Below are positions 18,766-28,291 of a stretch of DNA of 58,532 bases, one piece after another (position 1 is the first letter of the stretch; the number at the start of each line of letters is the position of its first letter). Source of the stretch: Enhygromyxa salina (GTDB lineage Bacteria; Myxococcota_A; Polyangia; Nannocystales; Nannocystaceae); the NCBI RefSeq assembly GCF_002994615.1, contig NZ_PVNK01000268.1, forward strand, positions 1-58,532, in the 5' to 3' direction. The translations under genes were made by a program, and so were the position numbers. The notes below the pieces were generated by a model that ran no database searches, was not told where the DNA came from, and saw only the letters and a program-made list of their open reading frames with translations.

Positions 18766-21700
18766 GCGGTGACGAGCGCAGCAAAGGGCCTGGGCTGACC
18801 TCGGGGCCCTCACTTCCGATCGAGGGTCCGCAGTCGCGGCAGCCCTTCAACGCGGGGGCGTTCCCGGGCCGGGACGCGCCGGGTGCGGGGCAGAAGGATG
18901 ATCCGAACCCCTACGCGCAGGCGTATCGCTCGCCCTTTGGTGGCGCGGGCGATCAGGCTGCGGATCCGCTGTCGACCTTCGCGCCGACGATCTCGCTGCC
19001 CACCGGTGGCGGCGCGTTGCGGAGCATCGGCGAGAAGTTTTCGCCGAACCCCTTTACGGGGACCGGCTCGACCTCGGTGCCCGTCGCCACGTCTCCGGGC
19101 CGCGGCGGGCTTGGGCCCAGCCTCGCGCTCAGCTACGGCTCGGCGCAGGGCAACGGGCCCTGGGGGCTCGGGTGGATGCTGGGCGTGCCCGCGATCTCGC
19201 GCAAGACGGAGAAGGGCCTGCCCGAGTACCGAGACTCGCACCCCGATCCACACAAGAGCGACACCTTCATCTTGGCGGGGGCCGAGGATCTCGTGCCGGT
19301 TGGCTTCGAGCTGCGCGATGGGTACGCCGTCCATTGCTTTGCGCCCCGGGTCGAGGGCGGTTTTTCCAGGATCGAGCGCTGGCGCTCGAAGGCGTCCGGC
19401 GAGGTGTTCTGGAAGACGATCTCACCCGACAACGTGACCAGCTACTTTGGTCGGACCGCCGCGGCGAGGATCGCCGACCCTGCGGCGTCCGGGCGGGTGT
19501 TTTCGTGGTTGCTCGAGGAGTCGCACGACGACCGCGGGAACATCGTCGTCTACGAGTACAAGCAAGAGGACCTCGAGGGCGTCGACCCGCACGCACCCGA
19601 GGAGCGGCCGCGGCTGGCGGATACCCCGGTCCAGGCCCAGCGCTACCTCAAGCGGATCAAGTACGGCAACGCGACGCCCTTCGTCGCGGGCGGCTGGCTG
19701 TTCGAGGTCGTGCTCGACTACGGCGAGCATGGGAGCTGGCACGGCGAGCAGCTCGAGGTCAGCCCGGCCGAGGAGCGGCCCTGGCCCGCGCGGCTCGACA
19801 CCTTCTCCAGCTACCGAGCCGGGTTCGAGATCCGCACGCGGCGACTGTGTCGGCGGGTGTTGATGTTTCACCATTTTGCTGCGGAGCTCGGCGAGGCGCC
19901 CTACCTCGTCGCGTCGACGGATCTGGTCCACGACGAAGACCCCGCGATGACGCGGGTGATTGGTGTCACCCAGCGAAGTTACCGACTCGACACGGACACC
20001 GGGCACTACGAGACCGCGGCCCTGCCGACGCTGGAGTTCGAGTACAGCGACGCCGCCATCGATCCGGTGCTCCACGAGGTCACCGACGAGACCACGCTGA
20101 AGAACCTGCCCGCGGGGATCGACGGTCGGATGACGCGGCTGGTCGACCTCGACGGCGAGGGCGTCCCCGGCCTGGTCACCGAGGCGGCGGGGACCTGGTA
20201 CTTCAAGCGGGGCCTCGGCGATGGGCGCTTCGGGCCGATGGCTGCCTTGCCCTCGCGGCCGACCACGCTCGGTGCGCCCGGTGTGCAGCTGATGGACCTC
20301 GACGGCGACGGTCGCAAGGAGCTGGTCAGCTTCGTCGCGCCGACGCCGGGGTTCTTCGCGCGGACGGCCAACGAGGGCTGGGGCAACTTCCGCAAGTTCT
20401 CGACGATCCCCAACATCGACTGGCAAGATCCGCGGGTCCAGCTGATCGACGTGTCCGGCGACGGCTTCCCGGACCTGCTGATCGACCGCGGCGACCACTT
20501 TGCCTGGTACCGCAGCAAGGGAGCCGAGGGCTTCGAGGCGCCCAAGCGCGTCCCCAACACCCACGACGCGGCCTCGAAGCCGATGCTGGTGTTCAACGAC
20601 GCGCGGACCTCGATCCAGTTCGCGGACATGACCGGCGACGGGCTGCCGGATCTCGTCCGCGTTCGCAACGGCGAGGTCGCGTACTGGCCCTGCCTCGGGT
20701 TTGGTCGGTTCGGGCGGATGCTCCGCATGCGGGGGCTGTCGTACTTTGCCGCGGGCAACGAGTTTGATCCTCAGCGCGTCCGGCTCGCTGATGTCGACGG
20801 CAGCGGGACGACGGATCTGATCTACCTCGAGGATCGCGGGGCGACGATCTACCGCAACCTCTCGGGTAACGGCTTCGCACAGGGCGAGCACCTGTCGCAG
20901 TTTCCGAGCCTGCGCAGCACGGACTGGGTCGAGGTCGTCGACCTGAAGGGCAACGGGACTGGATGCCTGGTGTGGTCGAGCTCGCACTCGGCCGGGCGCG
21001 GCGGGGTGCTGCGCTACATCGATCTGACGAGCGGTCAAAAGCCGCATCTGCTCGTCGGGACCAAAAACAACATGGGCGCCGAGACGCGGGTCCGCTACGC
21101 GCCCTCGACGAAGTTTTATTTGCACGACAAGGCCGCGGGAAAACCGTGGGCGACGAAGCTGCCGTTCCCGGTCCAGGTGGTCGAGCGAGTCGAACACCTC
21201 GACCACGTCACGCGCCAGCGCTACGTGCAGCACTTCGCCTACCACCACGGGTTCTTCGATGGGCAGGAGCGCGAGTTTCGGGGCTTTGGCTTGGTCGAGA
21301 GCTGGGACACCGAGTCCTTCGAGGATCTTGCAGGGGATGGGCTGTTCGCGTTCGAGCAGTTCGACGTGGTCGAGGAGAAGCTCCACCAGCCGCCGGTCTA
21401 CACGAAGAGCTGGTTTCACACCGGGGCCTATATCGGGCGCGGCAAGCTCTCGAAGCTGTTCGCCGAGGAGTATTGGAGCGGGGACGCGGCCGCGTGGGCG
21501 GTGCCCGACAGCAGCTTGCCGAAGGGGTTGCGGGGCGGCGACGCGCGCGAGGCCGTGCGGGCGCTCGCGGGCAGGACCTTGCGGACGGAGGTCTACGCGC
21601 TCGACGGGTCCGAGCTCGAGGGCGAGCCGTACACCGTCAGCGAGGCGAGCTTCGAGATCCGCCAGCTGCAGGCCCGGGGGAAGAATAAGCATGGCGTGTA

Positions 21701-24700
21701 TCTGGCGCACGACCGCGAGGCGCTGAGCTACCACTACGAGCGCGACGCTGACGATCCGCGAGTCGCCCACAGCTTCGTGCTCGAGGTCGACGACTACGGC
21801 ACGGTGCTGCGCTCGGCCGATGTCGGCTACCCGCGGCGAGGGACGCCCGAGCACGCGGAGCAGTCTGCGCTTCACGTCACGCTGTCCGAGACCGCGGTCG
21901 TGCACCTCGACGGCGACGCTGATAGCTTGCGCCTCGGGGTGCCGGTCGAGTCGCGCAGCTACGAGCTGCACGGCCTGGCCGCGCCAGCGAACGCCGCCTT
22001 CACCTGGCAGGACCTGCGCGACGCCGCGGACGCGGCAAACGCCGTCGCCTACGACGATGAGCTGTCCGGCGGCGTCGACAAGCGCTTGCTCAGCCGCAGC
22101 CGCACGCGCTACCTCGCCGATGACCTGTCCGCGCCGCTGGTCCATGGCGTGGTCCAGAGCAAGGCGCTGGCCTACGACGCTGACGCGATGGCGATGACCG
22201 AGACCCAGCGGCAGGCGGTTTTCGGCTCGTTGACTGGCGCGCCGAGCAACGCCGAACTCGAGGACGATGGCAAGTACGTGCTCGCTGACGGCGCCTGGTG
22301 GGTGCGGACCGGGCACCCGAGCTACGACCCCGAACAATTCTACGCCGTCACGGCCGTGGAAGACCCCTACGGCAACGTCCACTCGACCACCTACGACGCG
22401 CACGCGCTGCTCGTGGTCGGCAGCACGGACCCGCTCGGCAACACCGTGACTGCCGAGCATGACTACCGCCTGCTCGCGCCCTGGCAGCTCACCGACAAAA
22501 ACGGCAACCGCACGCAGGTCGCCTTCGACGTGCTCGGCCTGGTCGAGCGCAGCGCGGTCATGGGCAAGGTCGGCGACGACGACGGCGACACGCTCGAGGA
22601 CCCGACCAGCACCTTCGAGTACGACCTGTTCGCCTGGCAATCCTCGGGAAAACCCAACTGGGCCAAGTCGCTGGTGCGGGAGACCCACCAAGACCCCAAC
22701 ACCCGCTGGCTCGAGCAACGCACCTACTTTTCTGGGGCTGGCGGCGTGGTGATGGTCAAGGCTCAGGCCCGGCCCGGCCTCGCGCCGCAGCGCGACCCGG
22801 ACGGCCAGCTCGTGCTCGACCAGGACGGTCAGCCCGTGCTCGCCGACACCAGCCCCAACCTGCGCTGGGTCGGCAACGGCCGCGTCGTCAACGACAACAA
22901 GGGCAACGTCGTCAAGGCGTACGAGCCCTACTTTTCCAGCACGCCCGAGTACGAAGACGAGGCCGAGCTGGTCGAGCAAGGCGTCACCGCCCTCAACCAC
23001 TACGACCCGCTCGGCCGCCTCATCCGCACCGACCTGCCCAACGGCACGTTTTCTAGGGTCGACTTCACCCCCTGGGAGCAGACCAGCTGGGACGTCAACG
23101 ACACCGTGCTGGACAGCGCCTGGTACGCCGAGCGCATCGACTACCAGGGGCCGGATGTCGCGCTGCAAAAGGAGCGGCGCGCCGCCGTTCTCGCGGCCAA
23201 GCACGCCAACACCCCGACCGTCGCGCACCTCGACACCCTCGGCCGACCGTTCCTGACCGTCGCCCACAACAAGGACGGCCAGGGCGGCGACGAAATTCTT
23301 GCGACCAAGTCCATCCTCGACATCCAGGGCAACCTGCTCGAGGTCATCGACGCGCGCGGTAACTCGGCCGAGACCCGCGCCTTCGGCATGCTCGGCCAGT
23401 CGCTCTTCGTCGGCAGCGTCGACGCGGGGGACCGACAGCACCTGCTCACCGCCCTCGGTCAGCCCATGCGCAGCTGGGACAGCCGAGACCAGCGCTTTTC
23501 GTACACCTACGACCCCCTGCGCCGCCCCGTGGACCGGACCGTCAGCGTCGGCGGCGACCCCGAAAAACTGCTCGGCCGCGTGGTCTATGGCGACCTGCTC
23601 GCCTCCCCCGCCGCCACCAACCATGTCGGTCGCGTCTACCGTGTCTACGACGGCGCGGGCGCTGCGACCACCGTCGCGTTCGACTTCGACGGCCACCCGA
23701 CCTCCGAGCAGCGCCAACTCGTCGCGAGCAAGACCACCGGACCCGACTGGAGTGCGCTGCTCGGACAAAGTACAGTCGCCGCGATGGCCACCGCCGCCGC
23801 GCCGCTGCTCGACCCCGAGACCTTCTCGGCGAGCACCGAACGTGACGCCCTCGGCCGCGTGCTCCGGGCGATCTCGCCCGACAACAGCGAGGTCGCGTAC
23901 ACCTACGACGAAGGCGGCGGCCTCCAGCGCGTCGAGCTCCACCACCGCGGCAGCCCTACCGCCGAGACCGTCGTCGGCGAGATCACCTACAACGCCCGCG
24001 GCCAGCGCGAGAGCGTGGTCTACGGTCCCGCCGACACGCCGACCACGACGACGACCTACACCTACGACCCGCAGACCTACCGCCTCACCCGCCTGTCGAC
24101 GATCCGCGCTTCCGACCAAAAAGCCCTGCAGGGCCTGCACTACCACTACGACCCGACCGGCAACATCACCGACATCCGCGACACCGCGCAGCAGACCGTC
24201 TACTTCAACAACACCGTCGTCGAGGCCGCCAACTCCTACGAGTACGACGCGCTCTACCGCCTCCTCGAGGCCACCGGTCGCGAGCACGCCACGCAGGGCA
24301 CCGCCCAACGCACCCACGACCAGCTCCCCGTCGGCCCCCAGCCGATGACCAGCGACCCGTCCGCGATGCGGAGGTACACGCAGCGCTACACCTACGACGG
24401 TGTCGGCAACATCGCGAAGATGCAGCATATCCCCGGCATGGGGACGGGCTGGACCCACCACTACGAGTACGACACCGACGGCAACCGGCTCGAGAAGACC
24501 TCGGCCCCGGGCGACCCCGCGAACGGTCCGTACACGCACAGCTACACCTACGACGCGCACAGCAACATGACCACGATGCCGCACCTGCAGAGCATGGTGT
24601 GGAACCACGAGGACGAGCTGCAAGAGGTCACCGTCGGCACCGAGACGGTCTACTTCCAGTACGCCGGCGGGATGCGCAGCCGCAAGTACGTCGAAACGTC

Positions 24701-26177
24701 GGGCACGACGACCGAAGAGCGCATCTACCTGGGGTCGTTCGAGATCTACCGCAAGCGCATCAACGGCACGCTCGACCTCGAGCGCGAGTCGTTGCACATC
24801 AGCGATGGGAGCGGGCGGATCTGCCTCATCGAGACGAAGACCGTCGACGGTGGCTCGGCGGTCGGGAGCCCGACGGGGGGGTGGCGCTATCAGCTGAGCA
24901 ACCACCTCGGGTCGGCGGCGACGGATCTCGACGGGAGCGGGGCGGTGATCTCGTATGAGGAGTACCACCCCTACGGCACGAGCGCGTACCGGGCGGTGGA
25001 CGCGAGCATCGACGTCTCGACGAAGCGGTACCGCTACACGGGGATGGAGCGGGACGAGGAGACGGGGCTCGCGTATCACTCGGCTCGGTACTATGCGCCG
25101 TGGTTGGGGCGGTGGACAGCGGCGGATCCGATTGGGCTGGGGGATGGGGCTAATCGGTATGGGTACTCGGGGGCCAATCCGATCTCACGACAAGATCGAA
25201 GCGGCCGAAAATGGGGCTTGTTCGAGGCAGTTGGGGAGGCTGCTGGTAAGGCGGCCGACGAGGCAGCGAGGATCGCAGATCGTGCGGCTCGAAAGGCTGG
25301 CAATTTGGCTGGTGAAGCGGGCGAGTTCTTAATCGAAAAAGGAGAACAAGGTGCTGAAATAGCCGGAACTCTATACGGTTCGGCTGCGACGGCCCTTCGT
25401 TCCACCGCCGACACGGTACGGAGTACCGCGTCTGATGTCGGCGGAGCACCTCTCCGGGCGTGGGCGGAGGCTGCCACGGCGCCCCTCGTCGGCATGGCGA
25501 ACCTCGGCGAGATGGGCGGCGAGACCATCGCGCGGACGCTGAACGCCCCGAGCCGTCTCGATGAAGGGCTGACGACGACCGTTGAGGGGTTCGATGAGTC
25601 AAACCCGGAAAAAGCACTCCAGGGCGCTCTTGACACGACTCTGGCCGCCGTGGACATCGCGGCCGTTGCAGCTGGCGCAGCAAGCTTGGCCGTCCGAAGC
25701 AGTGGCAAGATCGCCGCGCTACTTGGGAACAAATCCATCAAGCACCTCAAGCCTCCAAAGATAGACGGCGGGGGCGGAGCCGCAGCCGAAAGTACCGCAG
25801 GCGAAACTGCCGCAGCCGAGAGTGCTGCTGAGGCGGATGCGGTTGAGACCACCATGGTTGCAGACGGCCCTGTCGCCGCTCGGTCCGCCGCAAAGGGGGG
25901 AGGGAAGTACGCCGACGACGTGTTTGCGGTCACCCCGGACGGTGTCGTCTTGCCGAAGGGGCCGAAGCACAAGATTCCCGAACATTTCGTGGAGAACCCT
26001 CATCGACGCGGAAACTACGGCAAGATCGTTGACGGAAAATTCAAGGAACGGCTAAGAATCGATCCTCCAACAGCTCCGGGCCGAAAAGGTCCAAACTACA
26101 GCCACTACCACAAGAACGGTAAGGGCAAACACTATAGCCCGCGCCCTGGTGACAGCGACCCAGGATTCTTCCCATGA
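18762..26177 (+). CDS. Tc toxin TcB-TcC fusion (SpvB/FG-GAP/RHS cage) with C-terminal polymorphic toxin domain
   Basis: The GTG at 18762 overlaps the TcA stop (GTGA) and gives 2471 aa. The SpvB domain begins near residue 77 (ISLPTGGGALRSIGEKF) and is followed by FG-GAP-like propeller strands (LMDLDGDGRKEL, LIDVSGDGFPDLL) that form the TcA-docking gate. YD/RHS repeats run from ~1180 to 2090. The RHS core (YTGMERDEETGL, GRWTAADPIGLGDGANRYGYS) ends at DRSG (2145-2148), where RHS cages self-cleave. The last 323 residues are a variable region: alanine-rich helices, then a terminal domain from ~2385 with IPEHF and NYSHYHKNGKGKHYSPRPGD. From memory this resembles polymorphic toxin type 24 (a presumed nuclease). 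Codon use and GC drop in this last kilobase. Separate tcB and tcC genes are more common. Confidence 0.92.
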   Translation: MSGDERSKGPGLTSGPSLPIEGPQSRQPFNAGAFPGRDAPGAGQKDDPNPYAQAYRSPFGGAGDQAADPLSTFAPTISLPTGGGALRSIGEKFSPNPFTGTGSTSVPVATSPGRGGLGPSLALSYGSAQGNGPWGLGWMLGVPAISRKTEKGLPEYRDSHPDPHKSDTFILAGAEDLVPVGFELRDGYAVHCFAPRVEGGFSRIERWRSKASGEVFWKTISPDNVTSYFGRTAAARIADPAASGRVFSWLLEESHDDRGNIVVYEYKQEDLEGVDPHAPEERPRLADTPVQAQRYLKRIKYGNATPFVAGGWLFEVVLDYGEHGSWHGEQLEVSPAEERPWPARLDTFSSYRAGFEIRTRRLCRRVLMFHHFAAELGEAPYLVASTDLVHDEDPAMTRVIGVTQRSYRLDTDTGHYETAALPTLEFEYSDAAIDPVLHEVTDETTLKNLPAGIDGRMTRLVDLDGEGVPGLVTEAAGTWYFKRGLGDGRFGPMAALPSRPTTLGAPGVQLMDLDGDGRKELVSFVAPTPGFFARTANEGWGNFRKFSTIPNIDWQDPRVQLIDVSGDGFPDLLIDRGDHFAWYRSKGAEGFEAPKRVPNTHDAASKPMLVFNDARTSIQFADMTGDGLPDLVRVRNGEVAYWPCLGFGRFGRMLRMRGLSYFAAGNEFDPQRVRLADVDGSGTTDLIYLEDRGATIYRNLSGNGFAQGEHLSQFPSLRSTDWVEVVDLKGNGTGCLVWSSSHSAGRGGVLRYIDLTSGQKPHLLVGTKNNMGAETRVRYAPSTKFYLHDKAAGKPWATKLPFPVQVVERVEHLDHVTRQRYVQHFAYHHGFFDGQEREFRGFGLVESWDTESFEDLAGDGLFAFEQFDVVEEKLHQPPVYTKSWFHTGAYIGRGKLSKLFAEEYWSGDAAAWAVPDSSLPKGLRGGDAREAVRALAGRTLRTEVYALDGSELEGEPYTVSEASFEIRQLQARGKNKHGVYLAHDREALSYHYERDADDPRVAHSFVLEVDDYGTVLRSADVGYPRRGTPEHAEQSALHVTLSETAVVHLDGDADSLRLGVPVESRSYELHGLAAPANAAFTWQDLRDAADAANAVAYDDELSGGVDKRLLSRSRTRYLADDLSAPLVHGVVQSKALAYDADAMAMTETQRQAVFGSLTGAPSNAELEDDGKYVLADGAWWVRTGHPSYDPEQFYAVTAVEDPYGNVHSTTYDAHALLVVGSTDPLGNTVTAEHDYRLLAPWQLTDKNGNRTQVAFDVLGLVERSAVMGKVGDDDGDTLEDPTSTFEYDLFAWQSSGKPNWAKSLVRETHQDPNTRWLEQRTYFSGAGGVVMVKAQARPGLAPQRDPDGQLVLDQDGQPVLADTSPNLRWVGNGRVVNDNKGNVVKAYEPYFSSTPEYEDEAELVEQGVTALNHYDPLGRLIRTDLPNGTFSRVDFTPWEQTSWDVNDTVLDSAWYAERIDYQGPDVALQKERRAAVLAAKHANTPTVAHLDTLGRPFLTVAHNKDGQGGDEILATKSILDIQGNLLEVIDARGNSAETRAFGMLGQSLFVGSVDAGDRQHLLTALGQPMRSWDSRDQRFSYTYDPLRRPVDRTVSVGGDPEKLLGRVVYGDLLASPAATNHVGRVYRVYDGAGAATTVAFDFDGHPTSEQRQLVASKTTGPDWSALLGQSTVAAMATAAAPLLDPETFSASTERDALGRVLRAISPDNSEVAYTYDEGGGLQRVELHHRGSPTAETVVGEITYNARGQRESVVYGPADTPTTTTTYTYDPQTYRLTRLSTIRASDQKALQGLHYHYDPTGNITDIRDTAQQTVYFNNTVVEAANSYEYDALYRLLEATGREHATQGTAQRTHDQLPVGPQPMTSDPSAMRRYTQRYTYDGVGNIAKMQHIPGMGTGWTHHYEYDTDGNRLEKTSAPGDPANGPYTHSYTYDAHSNMTTMPHLQSMVWNHEDELQEVTVGTETVYFQYAGGMRSRKYVETSGTTTEERIYLGSFEIYRKRINGTLDLERESLHISDGSGRICLIETKTVDGGSAVGSPTGGWRYQLSNHLGSAATDLDGSGAVISYEEYHPYGTSAYRAVDASIDVSTKRYRYTGMERDEETGLAYHSARYYAPWLGRWTAADPIGLGDGANRYGYSGANPISRQDRSGRKWGLFEAVGEAAGKAADEAARIADRAARKAGNLAGEAGEFLIEKGEQGAEIAGTLYGSAATALRSTADTVRSTASDVGGAPLRAWAEAATAPLVGMANLGEMGGETIARTLNAPSRLDEGLTTTVEGFDESNPEKALQGALDTTLAAVDIAAVAAGAASLAVRSSGKIAALLGNKSIKHLKPPKIDGGGGAAAESTAGETAAAESAAEADAVETTMVADGPVAARSAAKGGGKYADDVFAVTPDGVVLPKGPKHKIPEHFVENPHRRGNYGKIVDGKFKERLRIDPPTAPGRKGPNYSHYHKNGKGKHYSPRPGDSDPGFFP

Positions 26178-26563
26178 TCCAGAACGACAAGACGGCTTTT
26201 GACGAGCTTCCATGGCATGACTCGACGCTGTTGAGTGTGGAAATCGATCGAGCAAGGCCGGGTGAGCGGGATGAAGTTGTCATTCGCGTTGAGTGGCCTG
26301 ACGAATCCCGCCAGCTCGTCCGGTTCCGCGAGTGCTACGCGGCGACAATGGAGTTGAACTTCGGTGTGGCGGCGCCGGAATCGATACTCGAAGCGAATTC
26401 CAGCACGGAAGGGGCGGAGCTTCTCGCGGTGCGAGAAAAGTGGGCCCCGCTGGGCGTAGACCTCTCCGGCTTGATGTGCTTCGAGGTGATCACGAATTCG
26501 ACTGCGAGTCGGATGCGAGTCTACGCCCTCGGGTTCGAGGTCGAGGCAGATCGGGCATCTTGA
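26174..26563 (+). CDS. Probable immunity protein for the Tc-linked toxin
   Basis: The ATG overlaps the stop of the TcB-TcC fusion (ATGA), so translation should be coupled. The product is 129 aa, acidic, without signal peptide or membrane helix, as expected of a cytoplasmic immunity protein. It begins NDKTAFDELPWHDSTLLSVE; the WHDS segment recalls several small immunity-type families, but I cannot name one. Position, size and charge are the whole case for the function. Base composition is milder in GC than the RHS core and similar to the toxin tip, suggesting the two moved in together. Confidence 0.65.
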   Translation: MIQNDKTAFDELPWHDSTLLSVEIDRARPGERDEVVIRVEWPDESRQLVRFRECYAATMELNFGVAAPESILEANSSTEGAELLAVREKWAPLGVDLSGLMCFEVITNSTASRMRVYALGFEVEADRAS

Positions 26564-26903
26564 TCTGGACGGGACGGTTTCGCATCGCGGGTTCGCCTCG
26601 CTCTGATCGTAGCCTCAGAACCGCGCGATAAACCTCGCCGTGGGACTCCGCGTCCTGCGCCGGGCCGCATCGACCTCTGGGTCCGGGACGGATCCGGACG
26701 GGGAGTCGTTCTCGTCGGCCGGCCCGGCCGAGCCCGAGTTGGCCCTCCGTGCACGTTTGAGTCACAACCTCGCGCCAATTTTCGACCACCGAAGCCCAAA
26801 AATCCAAGCGACCCACCGCTCGACTCGTAGCTCAACCCCGCCGAACCAAAACACGACGGCGGAATGACTCGCGCGACCCCGCCATCACTCAATTGTCCGC
26901 CCG
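26564..26903. other. Intergenic stretch with no recognisable gene
   Basis: About 340 bp separates the immunity gene from the stop of the convergent Y1 transposase gene. All frames through it read as Arg/Pro/Ser-rich text without a credible start or ribosome site. I see no strong hairpin or repeat. It may be remnant sequence from toxin-cassette exchange. Confidence 0.5.
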
Positions 26904-27893
26904 CTACGGAGCCTGCCCGGCCACGCTGACCCCCGCGAAGCGCCGCAGCCAGTACGTGCCCGCAGGAAACACTGCCGGTTTCCCGGCGAGCAGCAACGCC
27001 CTCGCCTCCGCATACTGTCGCTCCCACTCACGGTCTCGCGCGATCTCCACCCGCACCCGCCCTTTGCTCGAGGCCGCATGCTTGGGCGCGACCGTGAACC
27101 GCTCCTCGACGCTCTTGGCCACACAGCTCCAGCGCTGCCGGGCAAGCTTGCGCAGTCCCATGAACCGCCGCCCTCGCCGACGCATGCTTCGGTGGATCTC
27201 GAGCTCGCGCTCGCGGACCGCTTCCATCAACTTGGCATAGAGCGCGTCGTCGTCGAGCTCTGGAAAGATCGGCGGCCGGACCAAGGTCAGCGACACTTCC
27301 TCGGGCATGTCGCCGGCTTCGTCAAAGAACCAATCAGGCCGCCTGAAGGTCCGGGTCTCGCCGAAGCGCCAGCCGATCGTGGTGAACCCCGGCCACTGCC
27401 GCGACCACTTGACGAGCCCCGCCTTGACGGGGTTGGTGAGCGTGTAGACGAGGTCCATCAGCGCCTCGTCGTCACTCGATCGACCGGTATCGCAGGGATC
27501 GTCGCCGCTCCACACGCTGTCGAATCGGCCCAATCGGGCGTTGCGGGCACGGGCCACCACACTGTGGAGTTGTTGCTTGAACGGGACCAGGTTGGCATCG
27601 GGGTCGGTCACGTCCGTGTGGTGGTGGTCGGACATCCACAGGCTCGCGTGGACTTGAATGCCATAGCGTTCAGCGTTGTGAGCGAGGCAATAGCCGATGA
27701 AGTTGGCGAGCTCCGCTGGATGAGCGCCCGGCGCGAACAGCATCATTCGGCCGATGCAGCGGCGGTTGATCTTGTAGCGACGGCCGGCGTAGATCGGCCG
27801 CGCGCGGACACGTTCGTAGCCACGCGCGGCGCCTCGGGCGCGGTTGGTCTCCCGACGGTCGGCGCTGGCTTGCTTGTGCGCGGACGTGGCCAC
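26904..27893 (-). CDS. Y1/HUH transposase of the REP-associated (RAYT/IS200-like) type
   Basis: The 329-aa product has the features of single-tyrosine HUH transposases: a metal-binding His pair in MSDHHHTDV (His90, His92) and the catalytic tyrosine in LVYTLTNPVKAGLV (Tyr150), the conserved RAYT sequence around NPVKAGL. The N-terminal 35 residues are basic and linker-like. The C-terminal half (MPEEVSLTLVRPPIFPELDD onwards) goes beyond the minimal Y1 domain and holds a basic helix-rich tail. Such enzymes cut and join single-stranded DNA at short palindromes. No matching element ends were identified nearby. A 288-bp piece of this gene is copied at 29662-29949. The gene appears intact. Confidence 0.8.
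   Translation of the reverse strand: MATSAHKQASADRRETNRARGAARGYERVRARPIYAGRRYKINRRCIGRMMLFAPGAHPAELANFIGYCLAHNAERYGIQVHASLWMSDHHHTDVTDPDANLVPFKQQLHSVVARARNARLGRFDSVWSGDDPCDTGRSSDDEALMDLVYTLTNPVKAGLVKWSRQWPGFTTIGWRFGETRTFRRPDWFFDEAGDMPEEVSLTLVRPPIFPELDDDALYAKLMEAVRERELEIHRSMRRRGRRFMGLRKLARQRWSCVAKSVEERFTVAPKHAASSKGRVRVEIARDREWERQYAEARALLLAGKPAVFPAGTYWLRRFAGVSVAGQAP
27480..27767 (-). repeat. 288-bp direct repeat, copy 1 (inside the Y1 transposase gene)
   Basis: This segment of the transposase gene (about residues 43-138, including the HUH motif) is repeated without any mismatch that I can see at 29662-29949, in the same orientation. The unit starts at tcgaccggtatcgcaggg and ends at ggcggtt. 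Confidence 0.9.
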
Positions 27894-28291
27894 GCAGAGG
27901 TCATCGGCCCGCGGACGGCCTTGTTGCGGAGTTTCTGATCATTTCTGCGCGGGGTGGCCCGTCTTGGAGGAGCCTCTGATCCAACGACCGAATCGGTGAC
28001 TCGGAGTCCGGCTCTCTCTCTCGGAGTCCGGCTCTCTCTCTTTCCCAGGAGAGTCGAGAAGCGATGACCGCTTGCGATCATCGGCGCTCGCGTGGGCATA
28101 CTGCGCAAGGTCGTAAATCCCTCCCAAGCTCGCCTATGGCCTAAAGGAGCACAAGAAGATCCCGGCGAATTCGACCCTGTTCTTCTACTCCCGGTCATGG
28201 GAGCCGCGAGCCCGAGCCCGAGCCCGAGCCCAAGTGAGCGGCCAGGAAAACGCGCTTGATCTCCGAGCTACCCGGCGCCTATGACAACGGT
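27894..28291. other. Intergenic stretch with short tandem duplications
   Basis: Two perfect tandem copies of a 20-bp unit (tcggagtccggctctctctc) occupy 28001-28040. A gagccc hexamer run lies at about 28207-28230, just before the lipoprotein gene. No gene could be supported. The segment near 28140-28200 has an open frame reading HKKIPANSTLFFYSRSWEPR that could be a gene remnant, but it lacks a start. Confidence 0.5.

Noticed and set aside
19422..25079. 1885-aa open frame on the minus strand opposite the TcB-TcC gene, and similar long frames at 5236-7425, 7691-9253, 12670-16659 and 16999-18813
   Set aside because: They lie exactly antisense to strongly recognisable genes, are Arg/Val/Asp-rich without domains, and arise because GC-rich codons rarely give stops on the opposite strand.
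9871..26177. Insecticidal toxin complex as a functional label
   Set aside because: The Tc architecture is clear but the host target is not; the polymorphic-type tip with an apparent immunity gene argues against assuming insects.
26521..27027. 168-aa minus-strand frame behind the immunity gene as an extra toxin or immunity gene
   Set aside because: Composition is Arg/Gly/Ser-rich without domains; it overlaps both the immunity gene and the transposase end and has no ribosome site.
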